Source: Rubricella sp038526735
Lineage (GTDB): Bacteria > Pseudomonadota > Alphaproteobacteria > Rhodobacterales > Rhodobacteraceae
Assembly (NCBI GenBank): GCA_038526735.1
Contig: JBCBGM010000007.1
Coordinates: forward strand, 1 to 64,000
Direction: 5' to 3'
DNA: 64,000 nt
The notes under the pieces were generated by a model. That model had not been told where the DNA came from. It searched no databases and worked only from the letters and a program-made list of their open reading frames with translations. The position numbers and the translations under genes were made by a program. Positions within the stretch are counted from its first letter, which is position 1; each line of letters starts with the position of its first letter. Below are positions 17,424-25,817 of the stretch, in pieces.

Positions 17424-18272
17424 TCAATCCGCAGAATGGTCAGACTTTGGTGAGCCTTCGGGCATCTCAAAGGCCGTCAGAGCCTCTGCCAGACTGTGTT
17501 TTGCAGACCCCGGCTTGAGCGGTTTCTGCTGAGTGTCAGATGGCGCCCAACCGGTGAGCACGATCATCTCCACCGTCGCCGTGACCCGCCCATCCGCATC
17601 AGAATGGCGCTCTGCGTAAAGCTGCGCCGCCCGCATCAGCACATCCCGCCGCAGCGGCGCGCGCGAGCGGGCAAAGAGCGTGTTGACCTCCCCCATCGCT
17701 CGCAGATCGCGCATCAGGTGCAGAAGGCTTTCGTAGCTTAACGTCAGCGCAAAGGTATCGGCCACCGGCAGCGCAAAGCCTGCCCGCTGCAAAAGCCCGC
17801 CGACATCGCGGATCTCCGCCATCGGATGCACCCGCGGGCTGACACCCCCGCGCAGCTCCGCCTCCGCCTCGGTCAACACGCCCCGCAACTCCCGAAGGCT
17901 GCGCCCGCCAAACAGCGCGGCCAGCAGCAGCCCGTCAGGCCGCAGCGCCCGCCGCATCTGGATAAGCTGCCCCACCGGGTCATTCTCGGCATGCAGATGC
18001 AGGCCCGAGATGACCAGGTCCTGCGCTTCAGCCTCTAGCCCGAGCACCTCTGCCTCGGCCACCTGCCGCGCCTCAATCCCCAAAACCTCTGCCCAGACAT
18101 CCGCCGCCGCCCCCACGATCGCGGGCGCCGTAAAGGTTTTGTTAACCAACGCGAGCCTTTCCTGAACCTCCAGCGCCCCCTCACGGTGCAACACATCCGC
18201 AAAGCCCACCCGGCGCGCCCGTGTCTGGGCACGGGCGCGGGCTGCGGCGTCAAAGAGGGTTGGTCGCGTCAT
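17424..18272 (-). CDS. Methyltransferase-domain protein (BioC/NDUFAF5-like)
   Basis: About 282 residues. It starts with the TLFDAAARARAQTRA segment seen in alphaproteobacterial relatives of NDUFAF5, the assembly factor of respiratory complex I. A methyltransferase-like core includes LHLHAENDPVGQLIQMRRALRPDGLLLAALFGG. The usual glycine-rich motif I (GxGxG) is weak or missing in the ~60-80 region, so SAM binding is uncertain. An alternative ATG lies three codons upstream at 18281. It is divergent from comF with about 40 bases between the starts, as in related genomes. Confidence 0.8.
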   Translation of the reverse strand: MTRPTLFDAAARARAQTRARRVGFADVLHREGALEVQERLALVNKTFTAPAIVGAAADVWAEVLGIEARQVAEAEVLGLEAEAQDLVISGLHLHAENDPVGQLIQMRRALRPDGLLLAALFGGRSLRELRGVLTEAEAELRGGVSPRVHPMAEIRDVGGLLQRAGFALPVADTFALTLSYESLLHLMRDLRAMGEVNTLFARSRAPLRRDVLMRAAQLYAERHSDADGRVTATVEMIVLTGWAPSDTQQKPLKPGSAKHSLAEALTAFEMPEGSPKSDHSAD

Positions 18273-18311
18273 ACAGCCCATCTAGGGCCCCAAAAGGACC
18301 GCCGCCAGCCC

Positions 18312-19040
18312 ATGCTCAGCTCCCTCGTTCCCACAAAGCTGCTCGACTTGCTCTATCCCCCCCGCTGCATGTCCTGCGACGCCGAAACCGATCAGGCCGA
18401 GGGGCTTTGCGGTGAGTGCTGGTCAGAGGTGAGCTTCATCAGCGGACCGGTCTGCGGATTCTGCGGTGTGCCGGTGCTGGCCGAGGGCCTGAGTTGTGAG
18501 GATTGCACCCAGCACCCGCCCAACTGGCAAGCAGGCCGCGCCGCCGTGCTCTATGACGGGGTCGGGCGCAAGCTGGTGCTGAATTTCAAGCACCACGACA
18601 GGCTCAACATGAGCACACCGCTCGCAATCTGGCTCAAACGCGCGGGCGGAGAATTGCTCGCCACCACAGACCTCCTCGTGCCCGTGCCCCTCCACTGGCA
18701 GAGGCGCATCAAACGCGGCTACAACCAATCCGCCGAGCTCGCCCGCGCCCTCTCAAAACTCACAGACATCCCCGCCGCCCCCGATGCGCTGGAGCGTCGC
18801 CGCGCCACGCCACCCCTCGGAGGGCTCAGCCGCGAAGAGCGCACCCAAACGCTCAAAGACACCATTACCCTCTCAAAAACCGCCCAAGTTGAGGGAAAGT
18901 CCGTCATCCTGATCGACGACGTGCTCACCACCGGCGCCACCGCCACAGCCTGCACCGAGGCGCTGCTGGCAGCGGGCGCGCGGCGGGTTTCCCTCCTCAC
19001 GCTCGCGCGCGTTGCAAGGGGCCGGGATACCACCATATAA
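18312..19040 (+). CDS. ComF-family phosphoribosyltransferase-like protein
   Basis: 242 residues. An N-terminal Zn-ribbon has paired cysteines (PPRCMSCDA, LCGECW, CGFCGVP, LSCEDC), followed by a type I phosphoribosyltransferase fold. The PRPP loop is VILIDDVLTTGAT near residue 200; RGYNQSAELARAL is the ComF hallmark. In competent bacteria ComF helps DNA uptake; in others its role is unclear. The start at 18312 begins the conserved domain; longer in-frame starts would run into the divergent gene. It is followed 29 bases later by grxC. Confidence 0.9.
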   Translation: MLSSLVPTKLLDLLYPPRCMSCDAETDQAEGLCGECWSEVSFISGPVCGFCGVPVLAEGLSCEDCTQHPPNWQAGRAAVLYDGVGRKLVLNFKHHDRLNMSTPLAIWLKRAGGELLATTDLLVPVPLHWQRRIKRGYNQSAELARALSKLTDIPAAPDALERRRATPPLGGLSREERTQTLKDTITLSKTAQVEGKSVILIDDVLTTGATATACTEALLAAGARRVSLLTLARVARGRDTTI

Positions 19041-19069
19041 CCTCCGGAAACCGCCCGCCGGAGGCTACA

Positions 19070-19327
19070 ATGCAAGCTGTTGAAATCTACACCTCACCGA
19101 TCTGCGGCTTTTGCCACGCCGCAAAGCGCCTGCTCACCTCCAAGGGAGTGAGCTTTGCCGAAGTTGATGTGCTGCAAAACCCTGACCGCAAGCCCGAGAT
19201 GATCCAGCGTGCAGGCGGCAAGCGCACGGTGCCGCAAATCTTTATCGGCGACACCCATGTCGGGGGCTGCGATGACCTCTACGCGCTTGACCGCGCTGGA
19301 AAGCTCGACGCGCTTCTGGCCGCCTAA
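19070..19327 (+). CDS. grxC: Glutaredoxin 3
   Basis: 85-residue glutathione-dependent thiol-disulfide oxidoreductase. The active site reads CGFC at residues 12-15 in place of the classic CPYC. The TVP cis-proline motif (KRTVPQIFI) and the glutathione-binding GGCDD follow. Part of a tight plus-strand run comF-grxC-nitrilase-marR with gaps of 29, 3 and -4 bases. A dithiol site makes reductase function likely. Confidence 0.95.
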   Translation: MQAVEIYTSPICGFCHAAKRLLTSKGVSFAEVDVLQNPDRKPEMIQRAGGKRTVPQIFIGDTHVGGCDDLYALDRAGKLDALLAA

Positions 19328-19330
19328 GAG

Positions 19331-20164
19331 ATGCTCGCCACCGCCCTGGTCCAGCTCACCTCCAGCGATGAGCCTGATGACAACGCCCGCATGGCAGATG
19401 CCCGCGTGGCAGAGGCGGCCGCCGCTGGGGCCTCGCTCATCCTAACGCCCGAGGTCACGAACTGCGTCTCTTCCTCTCGCGCGCGCCAACGGGCCGTGCT
19501 CAAGACGGAAGAGAATGACCGCACACTCGCCATCCTGCGCGAACGCGCCGCCAAAGACGGCGTCTGGGTGCTCATCGGTTCGCTCGCGCTCAAAGTCCCG
19601 GGCCAAGACCGCTTCGCAAACCGCTCAATTCTGATCAATCCCGCCGGTGAGATTACGGCACGCTACGACAAGGCGCATATGTTCGACGTCGATGTCGATC
19701 CGGCCAACACTTTCCGCGAGAGCGAGGGATACGCGCCCGGCGACCACCTCACCTGCACCCAAGGCCCCGAGGGCAGCACGCTCGGCCTCAGCATCTGCTA
19801 CGACATGCGGTTCCCAGAGATGTTCCGCCGCCTCGCCGTCGCGGGCGCCAACATCATCACTGTGCCCGCAGCCTTTACGGTGCCCACAGGCCGCGCGCAT
19901 TGGGATGTGCTCCTGCGCGCCCGCGCGATCGAGACCGGAGCCTTCATCCTCGCCCCCGCCCAAACCGGCCACCACCCCACCCGCGAGGGCCGCAAACGCG
20001 AGAGCTGGGGCCGCTCGCTCGCCGTCGCCCCCTGGGGGGAGGTGCTGGCCAACGCGGGCCCCGCACCCGGCGTCACCCTTGTAGACCTCGACCTCTCCCG
20101 CGTCACCGACGCGCGCCAACGCGTGCCCTCCCTCCGCCACAGCCGCCCCCTCTACGGCCCATGA
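19331..20164 (+). CDS. Carbon-nitrogen hydrolase (nitrilase superfamily, Nit1/Nit2-like)
   Basis: 277 residues with the Glu-Lys-Cys triad: Glu in LTPEVTN (~39), Lys in YDKAHMFDV (~114) and Cys in GLSICYDMRFPEMFR (~155). The spacing and KAHMFD motif fit the Nit branch, which includes deaminated-glutathione amidase and omega-amidase. Position next to glutaredoxin favours the glutathione-repair role, but this is inference. Its stop overlaps the MarR start (ATGA). Confidence 0.9.
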   Translation: MLATALVQLTSSDEPDDNARMADARVAEAAAAGASLILTPEVTNCVSSSRARQRAVLKTEENDRTLAILRERAAKDGVWVLIGSLALKVPGQDRFANRSILINPAGEITARYDKAHMFDVDVDPANTFRESEGYAPGDHLTCTQGPEGSTLGLSICYDMRFPEMFRRLAVAGANIITVPAAFTVPTGRAHWDVLLRARAIETGAFILAPAQTGHHPTREGRKRESWGRSLAVAPWGEVLANAGPAPGVTLVDLDLSRVTDARQRVPSLRHSRPLYGP

Positions 20165-20610
20165 CCGAGCAAGACCCCCTGGCCATCGCGCTCCTCAGCG
20201 AGGTGCACGCGCTCGACACGCTCGTGCGCGCCCGGTTGCAAAAGTCCTTGCCCAAGAACATGGACCTCAGCCATTTCATCCTGCTCAACCACTTCGCGCG
20301 GCTTGGCGGAGAGCGCACCCCCGCCCAACTCGCCCGCCTCTTTCACGTCACACGCGGCACGATGACCAACACCCTGCGCCGGCTCGAGGCCGCAGGCTAC
20401 ATCCACATACGCCCCGACTGGGAAGATGCCCGCCGCAAATGGGTGACGATCTCCCCCTCCGGCCGCGCCGCCCGCGATGACGCGCTCTCGCGCATCACCC
20501 CGGTGTTTTACGATGTGATGGAGAGCGTGGGCCGCGACGACCTGAGAGAGATCCTCCCCGTCCTCAGGTCCCTCCGAAGCTACCTCTCAGAGCTTGAAGA
20601 CCGCCGCTAA
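20161..20610 (+). CDS. MarR-family transcriptional regulator
   Basis: 149 residues with a winged helix: recognition region ERTPAQLARLFHVTRGTMTNTLRRLEAAGYI (helix-turn-helix at ~58-80) and a wing around DWEDARRKWVTIS. Flanking dimerisation helices occur at both ends. Translationally coupled to the nitrilase gene. Ligand and targets unknown. It converges on ubiG with a four-base overlap of the stops. Confidence 0.9.
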   Translation: MTEQDPLAIALLSEVHALDTLVRARLQKSLPKNMDLSHFILLNHFARLGGERTPAQLARLFHVTRGTMTNTLRRLEAAGYIHIRPDWEDARRKWVTISPSGRAARDDALSRITPVFYDVMESVGRDDLREILPVLRSLRSYLSELEDRR

Positions 20611-21350
20611 GCGGCCTCTTTCAGGCTGGTGGTGACGTAATTCATGCTCAGATCGCGCGGGCTGAGCGACCAGCTCCAGGTGACTGGATTAAAGACCATC
20701 CCCGTGCGATCCACCGGATCAAGCCCAGCCCCTTCGAGCATCCCAAACAACTCATCCGGCGTGATGAACTTGCGCCAATCATGGGTGCCCTTGGGCAGCC
20801 AGCGCAGCACATATTCCGCGCCGATAATGCCCATCACAAAGCTCTTGGGGTTTCGGTTGAGGGTCGAGGTCAGCATCATCCCGCCGGGCTTGAGCAGTTG
20901 GGCACAACTCGCCAGATATTCCGACGGGTCCGCCACATGCTCGACCACTTCCATATTCAGCACCACATCAAACTGCTCGCCCGCAGCGACCAAATCCTCC
21001 GCCGTGGTGTGCCGGTAATCAATCGCCAGACCCGATTGCTCGGCATGGATACGCGCGACCGGAATGTTCCGCTCCGCCGCATCCGCGCCCACAACCTCGG
21101 CCCCCAGCCGCGCCATCGGTTCAGAGAGCAAACCACCCCCGCAGCCGATATCCAAGAGCCGCAACCCCTCAAACGGGCGGTCTGCCGTCAGATCGCGCCC
21201 AAACTCCGCCGCGATCTGGCGGGTGATGTAGTCAAGCCGCGTCGGGTTGAGCATGTGCAGCGGCTTGAACTTGCCCGTCTCGTCCCACCATTCCGCCGCC
21301 ATCGCCTCAAATTTCGCGACCTCGCCAGCGTCGATGCTTGTCGTGCTCAT
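20607..21350 (-). CDS. ubiG: Ubiquinone biosynthesis O-methyltransferase UbiG
   Basis: Carries out both O-methylations in ubiquinone synthesis. 247 residues. N-terminal FEAMAAEWWDETGKFKPLHMLNPTRL block, SAM motif I LLDIGCGGGLLSEPMARLGA (~65-84), VNMEVVEHVADP-type motif and FITPDELFGMLEGAGL near the end are all diagnostic for UbiG. The ATG at 21350 is chosen over 21374 because GGGAG lies upstream and the length then matches the family. The quinone feeds respiration and the photosynthetic electron chain. Confidence 0.96.
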   Translation of the reverse strand: MSTTSIDAGEVAKFEAMAAEWWDETGKFKPLHMLNPTRLDYITRQIAAEFGRDLTADRPFEGLRLLDIGCGGGLLSEPMARLGAEVVGADAAERNIPVARIHAEQSGLAIDYRHTTAEDLVAAGEQFDVVLNMEVVEHVADPSEYLASCAQLLKPGGMMLTSTLNRNPKSFVMGIIGAEYVLRWLPKGTHDWRKFITPDELFGMLEGAGLDPVDRTGMVFNPVTWSWSLSPRDLSMNYVTTSLKEAA

Positions 21351-21425
21351 CGGGTGCTCTCCCATCTCTCGCAATTCTCTTTGGCGTGGATTTTCATCGC
21401 CGTCGCATTAAGACATAGTGCGTCC

Positions 21426-22400
21426 ATGCGCGAGAACGTCCACGCCTCCCCCGCGGCCCCACGCCGCAATCTGTACCCGGCACGCGAACCGTTCCGGCAA
21501 CGGTTCCTTGATGTGCCCGGTGGCCATCGGATTTATCTCGAAGAGGCGGGCAAGCAAGACGGCGTGCCCGTTGTTGTGCTGCACGGCGGCCCGGGGGGCG
21601 GGTGTTCCCCCGCCATGCGCCGCTTCTTTGACCCAGGTTATTACCGCGCCGTCCTGTTTGATCAACGCGGCTGCGGCCGCTCTACGCCCCATGCCTCCGT
21701 CGATAACAACACCACATGGGACCTTGTGGGCGACATCGAGCGCATTCGCGTGCAGCTTGGCATCGAGCGCTGGTTCGTCTTCGGCGGCAGCTGGGGCGCG
21801 ACCCTGGCGTTGACCTACGCCCAGACCCACCCCGAGCGGGTGATGGGGCTTATTTTGCGCGGCGTCTTCCTCATGACGCAACGCGAGCTTGATTGGTTTT
21901 ACCAAGGCGGCGTCTCTGCGTTCTTCCCAGAGGAGTGGGAGCGGTTCACCTCGCTCGTGCCAATGGAAGAGCGCCACGACATCATCGCCGCCTACAACCG
22001 CCGCCTCTTTGGCCCCGACCGGGCAGAGCAGGTGCGCTACGCCCGTGCATGGGCGGCATGGGAGAGCAACCTTGCCGCCATCTCCGCCCCCGGACGTTCC
22101 TCCGGCGGATCGGGCGAATATGCGCGTGCCTTTGCCCGGCTGGAGAACCACTACTTCAGCCACCAAGGCTGGCTTGCGGAAGACAACCACCTCCTGCGCC
22201 GCGCAGAGCGCCTCAAGGGTATCCCAGGCTATATCGTGCAGGGCCGTTACGACATGATCTGCCCGCCGCAATCCGCGTGGTCCCTGCACCGCGCCTGGCC
22301 CGATTCAGACCTGCGCGTCGTGCCTGGCGCCGGCCATGCCCTCTCTGAGCCGGGCATTGCCGCCGAGCTTGTCTCGATCATGGATGAGCTGCGCGCCTAA
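21426..22400 (+). CDS. pip: Proline iminopeptidase
   Basis: 324-residue alpha/beta hydrolase that removes N-terminal proline from peptides. The oxyanion-hole motif HGGPGGG (~49-55), DQRGCGRSTPH, nucleophile Ser in GGSWGATLAL (~112), Asp in QGRYDMICP and His in GAGHAL are in place. The mid-domain LRGVFLMTQRELDWFYQGGVS is typical of the S33 family. The ATG at 21426 starts about 75 bases from the divergent ubiG start. The reading frame is open far upstream, but only from here does it resemble the family. Confidence 0.94.
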   Translation: MRENVHASPAAPRRNLYPAREPFRQRFLDVPGGHRIYLEEAGKQDGVPVVVLHGGPGGGCSPAMRRFFDPGYYRAVLFDQRGCGRSTPHASVDNNTTWDLVGDIERIRVQLGIERWFVFGGSWGATLALTYAQTHPERVMGLILRGVFLMTQRELDWFYQGGVSAFFPEEWERFTSLVPMEERHDIIAAYNRRLFGPDRAEQVRYARAWAAWESNLAAISAPGRSSGGSGEYARAFARLENHYFSHQGWLAEDNHLLRRAERLKGIPGYIVQGRYDMICPPQSAWSLHRAWPDSDLRVVPGAGHALSEPGIAAELVSIMDELRA

Positions 22401-22517
22401 ACGGCGGTTGCACGGCCCTCAACAAACGTTCAACACCCCGTCATCCCGGCGGAGAGACCGTCGGAAATGTCACGCCCCTGCGTTTAGATAGGGGTGAACA
22501 TCAGACGGAGCCGCCCC

Positions 22518-23162
22518 ATGCCCAGCCTCATCCGCCCCGCCCTCGTTGGCGTTATTGCCCTCACCGGTCTCGCCGCCTGCGGTGAAAGCCTCAGCAGAGG
22601 AGAACAGGGCGCCATTATCGGGGCCATCGCCGGAGCCGCCGCCGGAAACGCCATCGACAGCAACGAACCGCGCGGCGCGATCCTCGGCGCGATTGCGGGT
22701 GCCGCTGTGGGCGGTGCTGCTGGTAACCTCCTCGATGAGCAGGAGCGCAAACTGCAGGAAGACCTTGCAGGATCTGGCATTGAGATTGAAAACACCGGCA
22801 CCGATCTGCGCCTCACCGCTGACAGTTCTGCCGTGCCCTTTGCCTTCGACAGCGCAGAGCTCACCCCCAACGCCCGCCTGCAAATCGTCACCATCGCCGA
22901 CACGCTCGCAGCCTATCCCAGCACTCGCGTTGAGGTCGTGGGCCACACCGACAGCGTTGGGGCTGCTGATTACAACATGTCCCTCTCCGAGCGCCGCGCG
23001 CGCAGCGTGATCGGCGTGCTGGAGGGCAACGGCGTGAGCGGCGGGCGGCTCTCAGCCTTCGCCGCCGGAGAGAATGAGCCGATTGCCAGCAACGACACCG
23101 AGAGTGGCCGGGCTCGCAACCGGCGCGTCGAGATCATCATCATCCCGCCGCAGCAGGGCTGA
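22518..23162 (+). CDS. OmpA-family lipoprotein with glycine-zipper segment
   Basis: 214 residues. Lipoprotein signal with lipobox LAAC near residue 19-22, then two glycine-zipper stretches (GAIIGAIAGAAAGNAI and GAILGAIAGAAVGGAAGNLL), and a C-terminal OmpA peptidoglycan-binding domain (~95-210) with VVGHTDSVG and NRRVEIII. It likely anchors the outer membrane to peptidoglycan, like YiaD/YfiB. The start at 22518 gives a normal signal peptide. Monocistronic, converging on pyrE. Confidence 0.92.
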   Translation: MPSLIRPALVGVIALTGLAACGESLSRGEQGAIIGAIAGAAAGNAIDSNEPRGAILGAIAGAAVGGAAGNLLDEQERKLQEDLAGSGIEIENTGTDLRLTADSSAVPFAFDSAELTPNARLQIVTIADTLAAYPSTRVEVVGHTDSVGAADYNMSLSERRARSVIGVLEGNGVSGGRLSAFAAGENEPIASNDTESGRARNRRVEIIIIPPQQG

Positions 23163-23244
23163 TTTCGGAGGTGGGGGAGGTCTCGGGCCTGTGTCAAACT
23201 GGTCCGAGATCGTACTAACTTCGTTAATTCTGTTAACCCACTTT

Positions 23245-23296
23245 GCAGAAATGCAGGACTGGCGGTTAACGAGACCTTTCGGTCCTGCAATTCTGC
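23245..23296. repeat. Long imperfect hairpin between ompA-like gene and pyrE
   Basis: Fifteen-base arms GCAGAAATGCAGGAC and GTCCTGCAATTCTGC pair with a single mismatch around a 22-base loop. It lies between convergent genes and has no T run, so it may be a weak bidirectional terminator or mRNA 3'-end stabiliser. Confidence 0.6.
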
Positions 23297-23323
23297 AACG
23301 CGGTTTTAGGGGTTTGGAAAGGC

Positions 23324-24019
23324 TCAGACCGACTTTTCGGCCACCCCTCCATGCGCCGCAGACCACGGCAGCGGGTCATTCAGGAACGCCTCAACCGCAT
23401 CCAAAGTCGCTGCATCAAAGAGCTGTTTTTCGCGCGCAACCTCCAGCACATCCCACCAGGTCACCAGCCAATGAAGCTGGATATCCGACTTCGCGAGCGC
23501 CTCTGGCGTGTCTTTGAAGATGTCGTAGTAGAACACGACAAAGGTGTGGCGGCACTCTGCCCCCGCCTCGCGGATCGCCTCGACGAAATTGACCTTAGAG
23601 CCGCCATCCGTCGCCAAATCTTCAACCAAAAGAACACGTTGGCCCTCAGAGATGGCTCCTTCGATCCGTGCATTGCGGCCAAAACCTTTCGGCTTTTTGC
23701 GGACATATTGCATCGGCAGCGCCATGCGATCAGCGATCCAGGCGGCGAACGGAATGCCTGCTGTCTCTCCGCCCGCGACCGCGTCAAACGCCTCGAACCC
23801 AACATCGCGGGTGATCTTGGCGCAGGCAAAATCCATCAGTGCAGAGCGAATACGCGGAAACGAGATCAGCTTGCGCCCGTCGATATAGACCGGCGATGCG
23901 ATGCCCGATGTAAAGATATACGGCTCATCCGCCCGAAAATGCACCGCACCGATTTCCCACAACATCTGGGCCGCAAGCCGGGCCATTTCTCTATCTGTGG
24001 GGTATGTGTTGCTAAACAT
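23324..24019 (-). CDS. pyrE: Orotate phosphoribosyltransferase
   Basis: Makes OMP from orotate and PRPP in pyrimidine synthesis. 231 residues. PRPP motif VLLVEDLATDGGSKV (~132-146), the flexible loop RKKPKGFGRNARIEG with its catalytic lysines, and VAGGETAGIPFAAW. The start at 24019 (MFSNTY) is chosen because GGAG lies 7 bases upstream; another in-frame ATG is at 24031. It shares the strand with a Cache-like protein gene and pyrC, the pathway's dihydroorotase. Confidence 0.95.
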   Translation of the reverse strand: MFSNTYPTDREMARLAAQMLWEIGAVHFRADEPYIFTSGIASPVYIDGRKLISFPRIRSALMDFACAKITRDVGFEAFDAVAGGETAGIPFAAWIADRMALPMQYVRKKPKGFGRNARIEGAISEGQRVLLVEDLATDGGSKVNFVEAIREAGAECRHTFVVFYYDIFKDTPEALAKSDIQLHWLVTWWDVLEVAREKQLFDAATLDAVEAFLNDPLPWSAAHGGVAEKSV

Positions 24020-24072
24020 CTCGGGCTCCATCGCAGCGGTTGTGCCGCAATAACAGGCCCGAAAGGGCTGCG

Positions 24073-24645
24073 CTACTGCGGGATCGCGTCCGCGTTGATG
24101 CCAAAGGTGATGGCGCCAATCGGTTGCCCGGTTTCGGGGTCGAGCACCGTTTTCGAGACCTGCGTCTGCCATTGCTGCGTGGAGTCATCGAACTCTATGT
24201 CACTGATATGTATGGCATTTGGACCAACGAGATAGGTATCCTGGTACTTGGCCTCATCCCCCTGATAATAATCAGAAGTTGGGTCTGAGATGGCGACGTT
24301 CAGACCGAATGCGTCCATCAAAATGATCTCTGTGATCACCCCGTTTGAAAGCTCCCGCCGCTCGCGCATCAAGATACTCGCCTGCCGATCGAGCAAATCC
24401 CAGATCATCGGGCCCGCCCCATCTTGAGAGATCCAACGTTTGTCGAGCCCCTCGATGCGCAGCATCGACATGCCATCGTTGATTTCGTTCTGCTCGTTGA
24501 TCGCAAAAATCAGGTCCGGATCATCAATCCAAGCCTGCAGTTCAGAGTCCACGATGCTCTGCACCAACTCTGCATAGGGTTTGTCTTGGGCGATTGCGGT
24601 GGTTGCGGTGAACACGGTAAAAAGTAGAGCGAGCATCATGCGCAT
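24073..24645 (-). CDS. Secreted stand-alone Cache (PDC-like) sensor domain protein
   Basis: 190 residues with a clear Sec signal peptide (MRMMLALLFTVF, cleavage after AIAQ at ~20). The mature part resembles a single periplasmic Cache/PDC ligand-binding fold: long first helix (LVQSIVDSELQAWIDDP), strand pairs, and the diagnostic block LMDAFGLNVAISDPTSDYYQG followed by DTY. Unlike normal Cache domains it has no transmembrane helix, HAMP or output domain. GAGGAGG lies 8 bases before the ATG at 24645. It sits between pyrE and pyrC on the same strand, 53 bases from pyrE. Ligand and partner unknown. Confidence 0.75.
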   Translation of the reverse strand: MRMMLALLFTVFTATTAIAQDKPYAELVQSIVDSELQAWIDDPDLIFAINEQNEINDGMSMLRIEGLDKRWISQDGAGPMIWDLLDRQASILMRERRELSNGVITEIILMDAFGLNVAISDPTSDYYQGDEAKYQDTYLVGPNAIHISDIEFDDSTQQWQTQVSKTVLDPETGQPIGAITFGINADAIPQ

Positions 24646-24716
24646 TGGGGGCGCCTCCTCTTTTTGTGGAGACGATACTGCCGAAACCATGTGGCGTCAA
24701 AGTGACGCAGACTTGG

Positions 24717-25751
24717 CTACCGTGCGACGCGCCAGTGCAAATCAAAGCCCGGATCGAAAATGGTGATTGGCCCCTCGCCGGATTTGATGTGGTTGGGATA
24801 ATCCGGCGCAACGCGCTCTAAAGTCACAATTTCTTCGGCTACGGGCAGGCCGTAGAACCCCGCGCCGTGTTCAGAGACGAAGCCCGCAAGCTTGTCCAAA
24901 GCGCCCTCATCTTCAAACACCTGCGCGACACAGGCGAGCGTGTTGGTTGCCGAAAACACGCCCGCACAGCCGCATTCGCTCAGCTTGTTGGGGTCGGTGT
25001 GGGGGGCTGAGTCGGTTCCTAGAAAAAACCGCTTATCCCCAGAGGTGGCCGCTTTGCGCAGCGCGTGTTGATGCTCTCTGCGTTTGGCGACGGGCAAGCA
25101 GTAGTAATGCGGGCGGATACCGCCAACGAGCAGGTGATTGCGGTTGATGATCAGGTGATGGGTGGTGATCGTCGCGCCCAACCCCTCCTCCACCGAAGAG
25201 GCATACTCCACGCCCTGCATGGTCGTAATATGCTCCATCACCACCCGAAGGCCCGGCACCCGCTGGCGCAGAGGGTCTAGGACGGTGTCGATGAAGACCG
25301 CCTCGCGGTCGAAAATGTCGATGTCGTGAGTGGTTACCTCGCCATGGACGCAGAGCGGGCAGCCAATCTCTGCCATCCGCTCCAGCACGGGGATCACCTT
25401 CTCAATGTCACGCACACCAGAGGCGGAATTGGTCGTGGCCCCCGCCGGATAGAGCTTAACAGCGGTGATCAGGCCAGAGGCATGGGCGGCGGCGAGGTCA
25501 TCCGGGTCTGTGCTCTCAGTCAGGTAGAGGGTCATGAGCGGCTGAAAGGTCATCCCCTCGGGCAGCGCCGCCATGATCCGGTCGCGGTAGGCCGCCGCAT
25601 CATCCCCGCGCACCACAGGTGGCACGAGGTTGGGCATGATGATCGCCCGGCCAAAATCCCGCGCGGTCTCTGGCAAAACGGCCTCTAACACCGCGCCGTC
25701 GCGCAGGTGGAGGTGCATGTCATCGGGGCGCGGAAGGGTGATACGATCCAT
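24717..25751 (-). CDS. pyrC: Dihydroorotase (class II, PyrC-type)
   Basis: Zinc amidohydrolase closing the dihydroorotate ring. 344 residues, normal for the short E. coli-like class. Metal ligands are in DDMHLHLRDG (residues ~10-19), VHGEVTTHDIDIFDRE, EHITT and LGTDSAPHT; the carboxylated lysine is in AVKLYPAGATTNS. It heads a pyrC / Cache-like / pyrE group on the minus strand. The start ATG at 25751 is preceded by AAGGAG. Confidence 0.96.
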   Translation of the reverse strand: MDRITLPRPDDMHLHLRDGAVLEAVLPETARDFGRAIIMPNLVPPVVRGDDAAAYRDRIMAALPEGMTFQPLMTLYLTESTDPDDLAAAHASGLITAVKLYPAGATTNSASGVRDIEKVIPVLERMAEIGCPLCVHGEVTTHDIDIFDREAVFIDTVLDPLRQRVPGLRVVMEHITTMQGVEYASSVEEGLGATITTHHLIINRNHLLVGGIRPHYYCLPVAKRREHQHALRKAATSGDKRFFLGTDSAPHTDPNKLSECGCAGVFSATNTLACVAQVFEDEGALDKLAGFVSEHGAGFYGLPVAEEIVTLERVAPDYPNHIKSGEGPITIFDPGFDLHWRVAR

Positions 25752-25817
25752 GGGAAGGCTCCTTTGCGCGGCACCCTAAAGTCCGCGCAAAGGGGCAGCA
25801 ATAGGACCAAGAGCGCC

